From assembly GCA_004294385.1 (NCBI GenBank), contig REAP01000005.1, positions 1 to 48,851 on the forward strand: a stretch of DNA of 48,851 bases, written 5' to 3'. Origin of the DNA: Oscillatoriales cyanobacterium. Its GTDB lineage: Bacteria > Cyanobacteriota > Cyanobacteriia > Cyanobacteriales > Microcoleaceae. The notes beneath the pieces are model-generated. The model did no database searches, had not been told where the DNA came from, and saw only the letters and a list, made by a program, of their open reading frames with translations. This document shows, one piece after another, positions 24,677 through 33,471 of the stretch (the stretch's first letter is position 1; every line of letters begins with the position of its first letter). The position numbers were made by a program, and so were the translations under genes.

Positions 24677-26032
24677 ATGCAAGCTGCCATTATAACTACT
24701 ACCCAAATTGGCGAAAGTCAAACTTTAAGCATTCAAACACCGGCCTCTGGCTTGTCGCTACAAGGGAGGATTCGCATTCCGGGCGATAAGTCGATTTCTC
24801 ACCGAGCTTTGATGTTGGGCGCGATCGCCCACGGTGAAACGACAATTGAGGGACTACTGTTGGGAGAAGACCCCCGCAGCACTGCTAAATGTTTCTCGCT
24901 GATGGGTGCCAAAATTTCTGAACTCAACACGGAATTGGTGACAGTCCAGGGTGTCGGAATTGGTCAATTAGAGGAGCCTGGGGAAGTCTTGGACGCGGGT
25001 AATTCCGGCACGACGATGCGGTTGATGTTGGGGATTTTAGCCTCTCATCCAGGCCGTTTTTTTGCGGTAACAGGAGATAGTTCCCTGCGATCGCGCCCCA
25101 TGTCCCGTGTCATTAAACCGCTGCAACAAATGGGAGCACAAATTTGGGGGCGGCGAGGTAATTCTTTAGCACCTTTAGCGGTAATGGGACAGCAATTAAA
25201 AGGGATTCACTACCATTCCCCGATCGCCTCAGCTCAAGTTAAATCTTGCATTCTGCTGGCCGGTTTGATGGCGGAGGGAGAAACTACTGTTACAGAACCG
25301 GCGTTGTCGCGCGATCACAGTGAACGGATGCTGAAAGCTTTTGGAGCTCAATTGACCGTCGATCCTGAGACTTGTAGTGTAACAGTGACTGGTTCAGCTC
25401 AACTGCAAGGGCAGAAAGTAATTGTACCAGGAGATATCAGTTCGGCGGCTTTTTGGTTGGTTGCTGGTGCGATCGTCCCCGGTTCTGAATTAGTAGTAGA
25501 AAATGTCGGAGTCAACCCAACTCGTACAGGTATTTTGGAAGCCTTAGAAATGATGGGAGCTCACATTGAATTGCAAAATCAGCGGGTGGCGGCTGGGGAA
25601 CCAGTAGCAGATATTTTGGTGCGAAATTCCGGCCAGTTGCGGGGATGCACCATTGCTGGCGACTTAATTCCCCGACTGATTGATGAAATTCCGATTTTGG
25701 CAGTAGCTGCAACATTTGCATCTGGTACTACCATAATTCGAGATGCGGCGGAGTTGCGAGTCAAAGAGAGCGATCGGCTAGCTGTGACTGCTGCGGAACT
25801 CAACCGCATGGGTGCTCAAATTACTGAGTTACCCGACGGTTTAGAAATTACCGGGGGAACTTGTTTAACTGGTGCAGATGTTGACAGTTATACTGACCAC
25901 AGAATAGCGATGAGTTTAGCGATTGCAGCACTGAATGCCAGCGGTACTACTAATATTCATAGAGCCGAAGCTGCTGCTATTTCTTACCCGGATTTTACCG
26001 CGACTTTGCAACAAGTTTGTCATCCTAATTAA
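24677..26032 (+). CDS. aroA: 3-phosphoshikimate 1-carboxyvinyltransferase (EPSP synthase)
   Basis: This 451-residue enzyme transfers enolpyruvate from PEP to shikimate-3-phosphate in the shikimate pathway to aromatic amino acids. All family landmarks are visible: [33 protein letters not shown] (PEP/S3P site), [34 protein letters not shown] and [11 protein letters not shown]. The Ala/Gly in AGNSGT corresponds to the glyphosate-contact loop, and the overall pattern suits a class II-like bacterial enzyme. The length is typical. It stands alone, followed immediately by repeat arrays. Confidence 0.98.
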   Translation: MQAAIITTTQIGESQTLSIQTPASGLSLQGRIRIPGDKSISHRALMLGAIAHGETTIEGLLLGEDPRSTAKCFSLMGAKISELNTELVTVQGVGIGQLEEPGEVLDAGNSGTTMRLMLGILASHPGRFFAVTGDSSLRSRPMSRVIKPLQQMGAQIWGRRGNSLAPLAVMGQQLKGIHYHSPIASAQVKSCILLAGLMAEGETTVTEPALSRDHSERMLKAFGAQLTVDPETCSVTVTGSAQLQGQKVIVPGDISSAAFWLVAGAIVPGSELVVENVGVNPTRTGILEALEMMGAHIELQNQRVAAGEPVADILVRNSGQLRGCTIAGDLIPRLIDEIPILAVAATFASGTTIIRDAAELRVKESDRLAVTAAELNRMGAQITELPDGLEITGGTCLTGADVDSYTDHRIAMSLAIAALNASGTTNIHRAEAAAISYPDFTATLQQVCHPN

Positions 26033-26268
26033 GATTGGGAATTGGGAATTGGGAATTGGGAATTGGGCATTGGGCATTGGGCATTGGGCATTGGGCATTG
26101 GGAATTGGGGATTGGGAATTAGTTATTAGGATTGCTATATAAAGAACCCTTCGACTACGCTCAGGGTACGGTAACTGACAACAAACCAATAACCAATAAC
26201 CAATAACCAATAACCAATAACCAATAACCAATAACCAATAACCAATAACCAATAACCAATAACTTCCT
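26033..26268. repeat. GGGAATT/GGGCATT array, CCCTTCGACTACGCTCAGGG and (CCAATAA)n
   Basis: Immediately after the aroA stop codon an array of GGGAATT and GGGCATT heptamers runs to about 26125. A 20-bp CCCTTCGACTACGCTCAGGG element lies at 26147-26166. A near-perfect CCAATAA array of about eleven copies (26184-26263) ends five bases before the stop codon of the next gene. No gene lies in the 236-bp gap. Confidence 0.88.
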
Positions 26269-26706
26269 CTAAGAATCTTTCCCAACCACTTGTTCTTTCA
26301 AAGCTTCAATTTCCGCCAACAATTCTTGGCGGTTAGAAGCTTTGAGTAGATAGCGATAAACAAACCAACCCGTAGTTCCAATACCAATCAATTCAAAAGT
26401 TGGGGCTACCAAAGGAATCTCATTCAGGGTATTAAGTACAGCCAGAGTTACCTTGAGACTAATAGCACCTGTCAAGATTAAACCAACAGTGGTAATCGGC
26501 TGTTGATATTCTGCGAAAAAGTCGGATATGTAGGCTGGTAGTTCCGACAAAATTGTCACAACTTGGTCTTTAATATCCTCGAACTGTCCAGTCGTTGTCT
26601 TTGGAGTTGTGATTGTCGCGATCGCACCTGGTTGTTCCATCACCATATCGATTTTGGCGACTTCAGTTATTGTTTCTGTTGCGTCATCAAATTGTTCTTG
26701 TGTCAT
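26269..26706 (-). CDS. CAAD/CURT1-type thylakoid membrane protein
   Basis: This 145-residue protein has a C-terminal CAAD domain: an amphipathic helix (VTILSELPAYISDFFAEYQQ) and two membrane helices (TTVGLILTGAISLKVTLAVL and FELIGIGTTGWFVYRYLL). It ends in a conserved charged helix (KASNRQELLAEIEALKEQ). The domain is found appended to some cyanobacterial aminoacyl-tRNA synthetases and in plant CURT1 proteins that bend thylakoid membranes. This is a stand-alone copy, so thylakoid curvature or membrane organisation is likely. I chose the ATG at 26706 (MTQEQFDD). An upstream extension of 55 residues lacks domain similarity and crosses a hairpin. Confidence 0.88.
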   Translation of the reverse strand: MTQEQFDDATETITEVAKIDMVMEQPGAIATITTPKTTTGQFEDIKDQVVTILSELPAYISDFFAEYQQPITTVGLILTGAISLKVTLAVLNTLNEIPLVAPTFELIGIGTTGWFVYRYLLKASNRQELLAEIEALKEQVVGKDS

Positions 26707-27271
26707 AAAAAAGCTCGGTAAGTGGGAACTCAGTGGCTTGAGCCTAGAGAGGGAAACAACGCGGGTGGTTTTAACCACCGTGAATCTTTCCATTACCGCC
26801 TTGGGATTGTTTGACGGGAGTGTACTTTTGTAATGTACTTTCAATGGGACAATTGCCATTTCAAGCTTCACAATCCTGTACGCATAATGGTTGCCTTTGT
26901 TGGGCCTCCCTTACGGGGTAATGCGCCGCGCTGAGCGCAGTCGAAGTGTTAGCTTCGCCAATGTTATAAGGGCTTGTTAGGCTAGCAGCACTGTTCCAGT
27001 GACTTTAGAACTGTTTAACCACTAGCGACAGAGCAGGGGACTAGCTACGCATCCACAGGGTGTCGTGACCTAAATAACGTAGTCAGTTAAGACTTAGGCT
27101 GGTCAGAATAGCTTGCTTCGAGACTTACTCGCGACCAAGCTCAGTGTCTGTTAGACCTGAGTTCCTGACTTTATACTTACCTCAATTGTTAAGTTAAATT
27201 GCAGCTTGAGAATTGCTGCTAGTCTAATTATCCGGTAATTAGTACAACACTGATTTTAAACATTTAAGGTC
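26707..27271. other. 565-bp gap, unexplained; contains hairpin and repeat
   Basis: The region holds a tight hairpin (GGTGGTT 26764-26770 and AACCACC 26773-26779), a GAGCGCAGTCGAAGTG repeat fragment (about 26933-26948) and a long stretch (26990-27240) with several short inverted repeats but no open frame of merit. It should contain the promoter of the CAAD gene. A structured non-coding RNA is possible. I do not recognise tmRNA, 6S, SRP or RNase P RNA in it. Confidence 0.4.
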
Positions 27272-28279
27272 TTATTTTTTGGCTCGATCGAGGCTAACTT
27301 GATTTGGACAAGGGCGTCCTTGTTCAAAGTCGGTGATATTGGCGATCGTAGTTATCGCAATATTTCTCAAAGCGTCCTCCGTGAAGAAAGCTTGATGACC
27401 AGTAATCAAGACATTGGGGAAAGTCAAGAGGCGCTGAAATACGTCATCTTGAATTACTTGATTAGACAAATCCTCAAAAAATAAGTCGCTCTCTTGCTCG
27501 TAAACATCTAAACCCAGGTATCCGATTTTACCAGACTTTAGTCCTTTAGTTACGGCTTTGGTGTCAATCAACTGACCGCGACTGGTGTTAATCAACATCA
27601 CGCCCGGTTTCATCTGATTGACGGCTTCTGTATTAATCAGGTGGTAGGTTTCTGGCATTAAGGGACAGTGGAGACTGACAATATCCGAGGTCGCAAATAG
27701 TTCTGGAAGCGAGACATATTCCATTCCCATCCCTTGACAATCGGGGTTTTGGGAAACATCGTATCCTTTGAGGCGACATCCGAATCCGTGCATAATTTTG
27801 GCGGTGAGTGCGCCAATTTTGCCCGTACCAACGATTCCTACCGTTCGTCCGTGGAGGTCAAAACCTAATAGCCCTTCTAGGGAAAAATTGTCTTCGCGGA
27901 CGCGGTTGTAGGCGCGGTGGATTCTACGGTTGAGGCATAAAATCAGCGCGACTGCGTGTTCGGCGACTGCGTAGGGAGAATAGGCGGGAACTCTGACGAG
28001 AGTTAGTTCTAAGTCGCGGGCGGCGGCTAAATCGACGTGATTGAAGCCGGCGGATCTGAGGGCGATTAAGCGGACACCTTTTTGGGCGATCGCACTTAAT
28101 ACCTTAGCATCTAATTGGTCGTTGACAAAGGCGCAGATGGCGGTCAATCCGGTAGCCAACACGCTGGTTTCCAGGGTGAGACGCGGTTCAAAAAAAACTA
28201 AGTCATGTTGGCTATCGATATTGGCTGCTTCCAGAAATGTGCGATCGTAGGATTTGGTACTGAATACGCCGACTTTCAT
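27272..28279 (-). CDS. D-2-hydroxyacid dehydrogenase (D-lactate dehydrogenase type)
   Basis: The protein has 335 residues. The NAD-binding Rossmann motif is GIVGTGKIG (about residues 149-157), with D in GYDVS downstream. The catalytic Arg is in [11 protein letters not shown], the Glu in the loop before the final domain, and the His in [16 protein letters not shown]. The N-terminal [14 protein letters not shown] and the substrate-loop pattern [11 protein letters not shown] match fermentative D-lactate dehydrogenases (LdhA group). It would reduce pyruvate to D-lactate with NADH, which is useful in dark fermentation. I chose the ATG at 28279 (MKVGVF) over an upstream TTG. Close paralogues act on other 2-keto acids. 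Confidence 0.92.
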   Translation of the reverse strand: MKVGVFSTKSYDRTFLEAANIDSQHDLVFFEPRLTLETSVLATGLTAICAFVNDQLDAKVLSAIAQKGVRLIALRSAGFNHVDLAAARDLELTLVRVPAYSPYAVAEHAVALILCLNRRIHRAYNRVREDNFSLEGLLGFDLHGRTVGIVGTGKIGALTAKIMHGFGCRLKGYDVSQNPDCQGMGMEYVSLPELFATSDIVSLHCPLMPETYHLINTEAVNQMKPGVMLINTSRGQLIDTKAVTKGLKSGKIGYLGLDVYEQESDLFFEDLSNQVIQDDVFQRLLTFPNVLITGHQAFFTEDALRNIAITTIANITDFEQGRPCPNQVSLDRAKK

Positions 28280-28374
28280 GATTTTTACCAAGAAATCTAG
28301 GATATAGTTAGCAGATTAACTTTAAACATAGCAAATTTGAATTAAACATTTTAATAAGTAGTTCAAAAGAATGT

Positions 28375-28380
28375 TATAAT
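28375..28380 (+). promoter_or_regulatory. Candidate -10 box for the BadF/NAGK gene
   Basis: A perfect TATAAT lies 58 bases before the ATG at 28438. The -35 position, 17 bp upstream, reads TAATAA and is weak, so the promoter would depend on the -10 box or an activator. A GGGAG ribosome-binding site at 28424-28428 fixes the start codon. Confidence 0.35.
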
Positions 28381-28437
28381 CTTCTGCTTGCATTCAAATT
28401 CTGGTGTTCTTTTGCCCGCTTGAGGGAGAATTTTGGC

Positions 28438-29403
28438 ATGAGTTATGTATTTGGCATAGATGGCGGCGGCACTAAGACTATTTGTCTGTTGATGGACGAT
28501 AATCAGCAGGTTTTGGGACGTGGGGAAGCTGGGCCGTCAAATTATCAAACACTGGGAATTGAGGCAGCGAAACAATCGATTCAATTTGCGATCGAACAAG
28601 CTGTAATCTCGGCTAATATCAATACCGATAGCCATCTCAACATAGAAGCAATTTGTCTGGGATTGGCTGGGGTTGGGCGGCCCAAAGATTTGGAAGTTAT
28701 GCAATTTTTAGTACAGAACTTGCAGTTGACGAATGATTTACCTGTTACTCGATCATTCCAGCCTAGAAATATTGTAGTTTGTAGTGATAGCGCGATCGCA
28801 CTTGTGGGCGGTACGGGCTATCCAGTCGGTATCGCGGTGATTTCAGGGACGGGCTCGATTGTTTACGGACAAAACCGTCAAGGAACAACTAAACGAGTCG
28901 GCGGTTGGGGATATGTTTTAGGCGATGAAGGTAGCGGATATGATATTGCAATTCGCGGTTTGCAAGCTGCTTTGAGGTGCTACGATGGACGTGGAGATTA
29001 TACCACACTTGCAGAAAATTTTCAAGTAAATTTAGGTCTAAATAGCCTTGAGGAATTGGTAGAAGTTGTTTACCGGCGCGGTTGGGGTGTGAAGGAAATT
29101 GCAGGTTTAGCGTCAATTGTCGATCGCACCGCAGCAGAGGGCGATCGGGTTGCTGATGACATTATCAATGGTGCTGTGTCAGAATTGATCTTAGCGACAA
29201 AAACAGCAATTTCAGGGCTATTTAACCACACAGAAGAGTTTGAAATTGCGTTGATTGGAGGTGTGTGGGATGGTAAGGCAAATTGCCGGAGTCGGTTTGA
29301 AGTGGCCATAAGTGCGATCGCGCCAAATGCCACAGTAATTTCACCGCGACACGAACCAGCCTTCGGTGCTGGCTTGTTAGCATTAAACACTCTTAAAGGT
29401 TGA
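28438..29403 (+). CDS. BadF/BadG/N-acetylglucosamine kinase-family ATPase
   Basis: This 321-residue ASKHA-fold kinase has the phosphate-1 motif FGIDGGGTKTICLLMDD at its N-terminus. ADENOSINE/phosphate-2-type segments SDSAIALVGG and VISGTGSIVYG follow, then GGWGYVLGDEGSGYDIAIRG, typical of NAGK and BadF-type proteins. It probably phosphorylates N-acetylglucosamine or a related amino sugar released from peptidoglycan. The ATG at 28438 has GGGAG nine bases upstream. A TTG at 28420 would add six residues without a good site. It is divergent from the D-hydroxyacid dehydrogenase. The sugar is not settled by sequence. Confidence 0.9.
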   Translation: MSYVFGIDGGGTKTICLLMDDNQQVLGRGEAGPSNYQTLGIEAAKQSIQFAIEQAVISANINTDSHLNIEAICLGLAGVGRPKDLEVMQFLVQNLQLTNDLPVTRSFQPRNIVVCSDSAIALVGGTGYPVGIAVISGTGSIVYGQNRQGTTKRVGGWGYVLGDEGSGYDIAIRGLQAALRCYDGRGDYTTLAENFQVNLGLNSLEELVEVVYRRGWGVKEIAGLASIVDRTAAEGDRVADDIINGAVSELILATKTAISGLFNHTEEFEIALIGGVWDGKANCRSRFEVAISAIAPNATVISPRHEPAFGAGLLALNTLKG

Positions 29404-29470
29404 CAGTTGACGGTTGACAGTTGACGGTTGACTGTTGGCGGTTGACAGAAATCTGAAATCTGAAATCGAT
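29404..29470. repeat. TTGACGG/TTGACAG heptamer array
   Basis: Starting at the stop codon of the kinase gene, seven or so TTGACGG/TTGACAG heptamers are followed by a doubled GAAATCT. The remaining bases to 29642 show no gene. The promoter of the next gene should lie there, but no strong boxes are seen. Confidence 0.75.
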
Positions 29471-29642
29471 TGACTGGGCTTTATCTTCCTTATCTTCCAG
29501 ATTATCTGAATTTTGCTCATTTTGGAGATTTCTCCCCAATTTGCAAATCTTTTACTATCTGCCTTATCTTCCCAACCTGTGTAATTCCAGTCTGCCAAAC
29601 TGAGAGCATAAAAACAAATGCGAAACCAAGGAGACAAATATT

Positions 29643-30296
29643 ATGATTACTTCTCAAAAATTGCGATCGACAGCAGCAGCAATCCTCGCCCTGGGAATTA
29701 CCCTAGGAACCAGTGCACCACTGGTGGTAGCCACTCCCGCAGTAGCTCAAAGATTCTCGCAATTTGATAGTGTGCGAATTCCATCCGGTAGTGTAATTCC
29801 AGTTAGCTATGAAAAAGATAAAATTGTGATTACCCCCGATGAAACAGCACCTTTAACCTTAAGAGTAGCTCAAGATATCCGCACAGCTCAAGGCAGAGTT
29901 TTAATCCCCGCAGGTAGCGAAATAGTCGGCCAATTGGAACCAGTTACAAGACGCAATCGCAAGGGCACTCAATTTGTGGCTAGAGAGTTAATTATTAACC
30001 GTCGCCAACGCTATCGGATTGACGGAATTTCTGGCATTATTACTAGAACCGAAAGAGTTCAAAAAGGTGCTAGCGGAGGTTCAGTCGCGCAAGGAGCAGC
30101 ATTAGGTGCAGCAGCAGCCGCCGCGCTGGGTGGGATTACGGGAGATAGAGCGATCGCAACTGAGGAAGTATTGGGCGGCGCTGGCATCGGTGCTTTAGCT
30201 GGAGTATTGTTGGGAAGGAGAGGCGTTGACGTGATTGTGATTCGCCCAGAAGAAGATTTGGCCATCAGATTGCGATCGGACATTGTGTTGCGCTAA
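29643..30296 (+). CDS. Exported glycine-zipper protein, function unknown
   Basis: The protein has 217 residues. The signal peptide (residues 1-36) ends at an AVAQR site. The mature N-terminal half (VRIPSGSVIPVSYEKDKIVI; LIPAGSEIVGQLEPV) resembles periplasmic beta domains. A Gly/Ala-rich hydrophobic segment follows (GASGGSVAQGAALGAAAAAA, GGAGIGALAGVLLG), typical of glycine-zipper membrane association. The phrase RVLIPAGSEIVGQ is like that of TrbI/VirB10-type linkers, but no secretion genes are nearby. It is common in cyanobacteria without a known role. Confidence 0.8.
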   Translation: MITSQKLRSTAAAILALGITLGTSAPLVVATPAVAQRFSQFDSVRIPSGSVIPVSYEKDKIVITPDETAPLTLRVAQDIRTAQGRVLIPAGSEIVGQLEPVTRRNRKGTQFVARELIINRRQRYRIDGISGIITRTERVQKGASGGSVAQGAALGAAAAAALGGITGDRAIATEEVLGGAGIGALAGVLLGRRGVDVIVIRPEEDLAIRLRSDIVLR

Positions 30297-30332
30297 TATT
30301 GAAATCTTCCAGTCAGCCGTCTCCTCAAAATG

Positions 30333-30357
30333 AGGACACGGCAGTGCCGTTTCCCTA
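30333..30357. repeat. Non-coding copy of the GGGACACGGCA palindrome
   Basis: GGACACGGCAGTGCCGTTTCCCTAC is a slightly degraded version of the palindrome inserted in the giant glycosyltransferase at 16949-16977. It sits between convergent genes and may help end transcription. Confidence 0.65.
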
Positions 30358-30401
30358 CCCAAAAATAATATCTTAGGGGGACTTCCATGTCGTGCTGTTG
30401 A

Positions 30402-30719
30402 CTATTTCTGCCTAAAAAAACTGCATATTAATTGACCTGGATCGTTTTCTCCAAACGGTACAACTGCACCATCTTTTTTGACTGTGCTGCGACTGCGACA
30501 GTTGTAGATTTCCAGAGGATTTTTCACTCCATCAATACTCACAATTGCCCTGTATTCCCAATAATTTTTTGCACTGCGTTTGATATCGACAATGCAAATT
30601 TGTTGTCCGCCATAATTTCGGCAGATAGATGCTTGGGCTGGAAGAGTTATCCAGAAAAAGGATATTAATAAGAGGACAAAGACAACACATTTCACGATCA
30701 ACTTTTTATTCCAGTGCAT
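30402..30719 (-). CDS. Small exported protein, function unknown
   Basis: The protein has 105 residues. A signal peptide (IVKCVVFVLLLISFFWITLP, cleaved about QAS) precedes a small domain with four or so Cys residues (SICRNYGGQQICIVDIKRSA; NCRSRSTVKKDGAV; LICSF), which suggests disulfides outside the cytoplasm. The length and Cys pattern recall small secreted cyanobacterial proteins. No function is recognised. It is convergent with the preceding gene and divergent from the aspartoacylase gene. Confidence 0.68.
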   Translation of the reverse strand: MHWNKKLIVKCVVFVLLLISFFWITLPAQASICRNYGGQQICIVDIKRSAKNYWEYRAIVSIDGVKNPLEIYNCRSRSTVKKDGAVVPFGENDPGQLICSFFRQK

Positions 30720-30881
30720 AACCCGTATATTGTCGCATCAACGGCAGTTGAAATCTCCAAATAATATCTTGCTTTGAAAATCCTGTTATAACTAAATTCT
30801 CAGCAATATCATCAGCCTCATTTGCTATACTGAAGTTTAACTCCTCCGCTACTGTAATAAAATACCGCAAATGTTGAATTT

Positions 30882-31763
30882 ATGAATAAAATTAAGCGTG
30901 TTGCCATTATTGGCGGAACCCACGGAAACGAACTCACAGGAATTTACTTGGTGAAGAAGTTTGATCGCACACCTGAGTTAATGGTGCGATCGAATTTTGA
31001 AACAATCGCGCTGCTAGCTAATCCTCAAGCTTGCAAAACTGGGACGCGCTACATCGATATCGACCTGAATCGCTGCTTTCTACACCAGGATTTGGAAAAC
31101 CCCAATCTCTCTAGTTACGAAGCTAAGAGAGCTAAGGAACTATACCATATTTTGGGTTCTCAGAATGGTCATCAACAAGATTTAATTGTTGATTTGCATA
31201 GCACCACAGCCAACATGGGACTTACCTTGATTCTTGCTAGTCAGCATTTATTTAATTTGCAATTAGCGGCTCATTTAACATCGGTTTATCCAAACCTCAA
31301 GATTCTTGTATCGGAAGTCGAAAATCAAGATAGTCCTTTGCTCATATCGATTTCGGAATTAGGCTGTACAGTAGAAGTTGGTGCGGTTGCCCAAGGGGTT
31401 TTGGATGCGTCTCTATTCCAGGAAACTGAGGCACTGATTACCACAATTTTAGACTGGGTGGAAGCGTATAATCAGGGAACAATCTCTCCTGTAAAACATT
31501 CTCTGACTATTTATGATAGAATTCAGGCGATCGACTATCCGAGAACTGAGTCTGGAGAAATTGAGGCAATGATTCATCCTCGGCTGCAATTCAGAGATTA
31601 TGAACCGCTGAATCCTGGAGATCCGATGTTTTTGACCTTTGATGGTGAGTCGATCGCCTATGCAGGAAAATCGACGGTATATCCAATCTTTATCAACGAG
31701 GCTGCTTATTATGAAAAAGGGATTGCGATGTATTTTACTCAAAAGAAAATTGTGATTAGTTAG
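30882..31763 (+). CDS. Aspartoacylase / succinylglutamate desuccinylase family amidohydrolase
   Basis: The protein has 293 residues. The zinc ligands are seen in GGTHGNELTG (His and Glu, about residues 13-16) and DLHSTTANMG (third His). The substrate Arg/Asn are in IDIDLNRCF. The catalytic Glu is in GCTVEVGAVAQG. These residues define the AspA/AstE carboxypeptidase-like family. The enzyme should deacylate N-acyl-aspartate or a related N-acyl amino acid. Its length is close to aspartoacylase (about 300). The true substrate in cyanobacteria is not known. It is followed by a heptamer array. Confidence 0.92.
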   Translation: MNKIKRVAIIGGTHGNELTGIYLVKKFDRTPELMVRSNFETIALLANPQACKTGTRYIDIDLNRCFLHQDLENPNLSSYEAKRAKELYHILGSQNGHQQDLIVDLHSTTANMGLTLILASQHLFNLQLAAHLTSVYPNLKILVSEVENQDSPLLISISELGCTVEVGAVAQGVLDASLFQETEALITTILDWVEAYNQGTISPVKHSLTIYDRIQAIDYPRTESGEIEAMIHPRLQFRDYEPLNPGDPMFLTFDGESIAYAGKSTVYPIFINEAAYYEKGIAMYFTQKKIVIS

Positions 31764-31899
31764 TAGTTATTAGTTATTGGTTATTGGTTATTAGTTATTA
31801 GTTATTGGTTATTAGTTACTCATTTTGAGAAACGCGATATTAATCAACAGCGAACAGTCAACAGTCAACAGTCAACAGCGAACAGTTAACAGTAAAAAT
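31764..31899. repeat. TTAGTTATTGGTTAT and CAACAGT arrays before a lipoprotein gene
   Basis: Right after the aspartoacylase stop codon come several GTTATTG/GTTATTA heptamers (about 31766-31815), then CAACAGT/CGAACAG heptamers (31852-31890). The second array ends ten bases before the ATG at 31900. It leaves an open frame upstream of that ATG (reading QSTVNSQQRTVNSKN). Confidence 0.8.
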
Positions 31900-32976
31900 A
31901 TGATTTTACTATCAAAAAAACACATTTCTATAATTTTAGTAGCTTTTGGGTTGACAAGTGTTGTTGGCTGTGCGACTAAAACCGCAGTCAATGCGCCGGT
32001 AATCGAAGCTAATTCGATCGCCCAAAATCTCGTCTCCACCGTCGCCCAACAGCCCAACAGCCCTAAATTTGGTCAACCCATCGGCTGTACCCTGGGCAAA
32101 GATTGCTTCATTTTGCTGTACTTCGATCGCGATCCTAGCCCAGCCGCCGTTGATTTTGGATGCGGACGTCAAACCTACGACGGCCATGATGGCACTGACT
32201 TTGCGATTTCCGACGCCAAAGTAATGGCCAAGGGAGTCCGAGTGATTGCTTCGGCTGCGGGCAAAGTTTTGCGGGTGCGAGATGGTGTGATCGATCGACG
32301 TTTGCAGAATGAGGCAGACAAAGCCAAAGTCGCAGGTAGTGAATGCGGTAACGGCATGGTAATCGATCACGGTGGCGGCTGGGAAGCTCAATATTGCCAT
32401 CTCCGTCAAGGTAGCGTTGTCGTCAAACCAGGGGCGCAAGTTGCAAAAGGAGCAGTTTTGGGGATGGTAGGAAACTCTGGTAAGGCATCTTTTCCCCACG
32501 TACACGTCACTTTTCGCTATCAAGGTAAAGCCGTAGATCCATTTGTGGTGCCCGATGCCAAATTGGGCTGCAATGTGGCGCGCAATCCAATTTGGGATCG
32601 GCCTCTAGACTATGTTTCCACAGGTTTAATCCGCGCTGGTTTTGCGCCAAAACTGCCAGACGATAATGCTGTTTGGGAAGGACAATTTGCTGAAACTAAA
32701 TTACCTGTAAATAGCCCTACTTTGTTTTTTTGGGCACAAAGTTATGGAGTGCTAAAAGGCGATCGCGAAAAATACCAATTATTTGCTCCCAACGGCAAAA
32801 CCATCATCAATAACACCAGCGAAATCAAAGCCCCCAGCCGTACTTGGTTGAGTTCGATCGGCAAAAGAAACAGTACAAATTCTCCTTTGGCTTCGGGAGT
32901 TTGGCGGGCGGAATATCGGTTGACGCGGGGCGATCGAGTTTTAGTAGAAGTGAAGCGAGAAGTCGAATTGCGTTAG
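31900..32976 (+). CDS. M23-family (LytM) peptidoglycan endopeptidase lipoprotein
   Basis: The protein has 358 residues. The lipoprotein signal SIILVAFGLTSVVGC places it in the periplasm. The LytM metallopeptidase motifs are intact: YDGHDGTDFAI (H-x-x-x-D), then QYCHLRQGS, and HVH in FPHVHVTFRY. It should cut peptide cross-links of peptidoglycan during growth or division, or activate amidases. The C-terminal 120 residues (VYFWAQSYGVLKGD-like) form an extra domain, perhaps for wall binding. The ATG at 31900 gives the complete lipobox. An upstream start would add repeat-encoded residues only. Confidence 0.9.
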   Translation: MILLSKKHISIILVAFGLTSVVGCATKTAVNAPVIEANSIAQNLVSTVAQQPNSPKFGQPIGCTLGKDCFILLYFDRDPSPAAVDFGCGRQTYDGHDGTDFAISDAKVMAKGVRVIASAAGKVLRVRDGVIDRRLQNEADKAKVAGSECGNGMVIDHGGGWEAQYCHLRQGSVVVKPGAQVAKGAVLGMVGNSGKASFPHVHVTFRYQGKAVDPFVVPDAKLGCNVARNPIWDRPLDYVSTGLIRAGFAPKLPDDNAVWEGQFAETKLPVNSPTLFFWAQSYGVLKGDREKYQLFAPNGKTIINNTSEIKAPSRTWLSSIGKRNSTNSPLASGVWRAEYRLTRGDRVLVEVKREVELR

Positions 32977-33003
32977 TTGACTGTTGATTGTCAACAGTTA
33001 ACA
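32973..33003. terminator. Inverted repeat after the M23 gene
   Basis: GTTGACTGTTGA, a TTG loop and TCAACAGTTAAC form a 12-bp stem with one G-T pair, beginning at the stop codon. It is made of two opposed CAACAGT/TTGACTG heptamers and may work as a terminator. There is no U-run, so this is a tentative call. Confidence 0.4.
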
Positions 33004-33060
33004 TCATTCCGGTGCAACCGGAATTGATATAATTAGTCTATCTTTTAGTACCATTATAGT

Positions 33061-33294
33061 CTAAGGCAAATTTTCCCATGCTTGAGTCACAATGTCGCTC
33101 AGCCAGATCCTTTGAGGCAAATCGAGGAGATTGTCATCGGCGAGCACCTCAGCCTTTAATTCATCGAGAGACTGAGACTGCGATCGGGCTATTTGAACTA
33201 CACCTGCGATCGCTGTCGCCACCAATTCTTCATTCAGCGGGTGCTGTCGCAAAGCCATCATTTCTTGAATATTCGTAGGAATGGGATAATTCAT
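33061..33294 (-). CDS. Small conserved hypothetical protein
   Basis: This is a 77-residue soluble protein. MNYPIPTNIQEMMALRQHPL at the start and ATAIAGVVQIARSQSQSLDE form two or three helices. LPQRIWLSDIVTQAWENL ends the protein. No membrane helix or metal motif is present. It resembles short cyanobacterial proteins of unknown role. It lies between the M23 gene and cruA on the opposite strand. Confidence 0.55.
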   Translation of the reverse strand: MNYPIPTNIQEMMALRQHPLNEELVATAIAGVVQIARSQSQSLDELKAEVLADDNLLDLPQRIWLSDIVTQAWENLP

Positions 33295-33471
33295 CAGAGT
33301 TTACGGCCAAAGGAGTAGGCGATCGGAATCCGTCTTAGAAGTAACGGGGCTTTAAACCCAATTTCTTGGTAAACTTATTTAAAACTCAATAAGTATTTGG
33401 GAGTATAGCGCAACTTGCTCCTTTGTCAACTCCCCCACTTTGATTAATTTATTTAAAATAGAGAACCTAAA

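Noticed and set aside
26025..26285. Open frame of 86 codons on the minus strand
   Set aside because: It is made of CCAATAA and GGGAATT repeats (YWLLVIGYWLLVIG) and overlaps the ends of two real genes.
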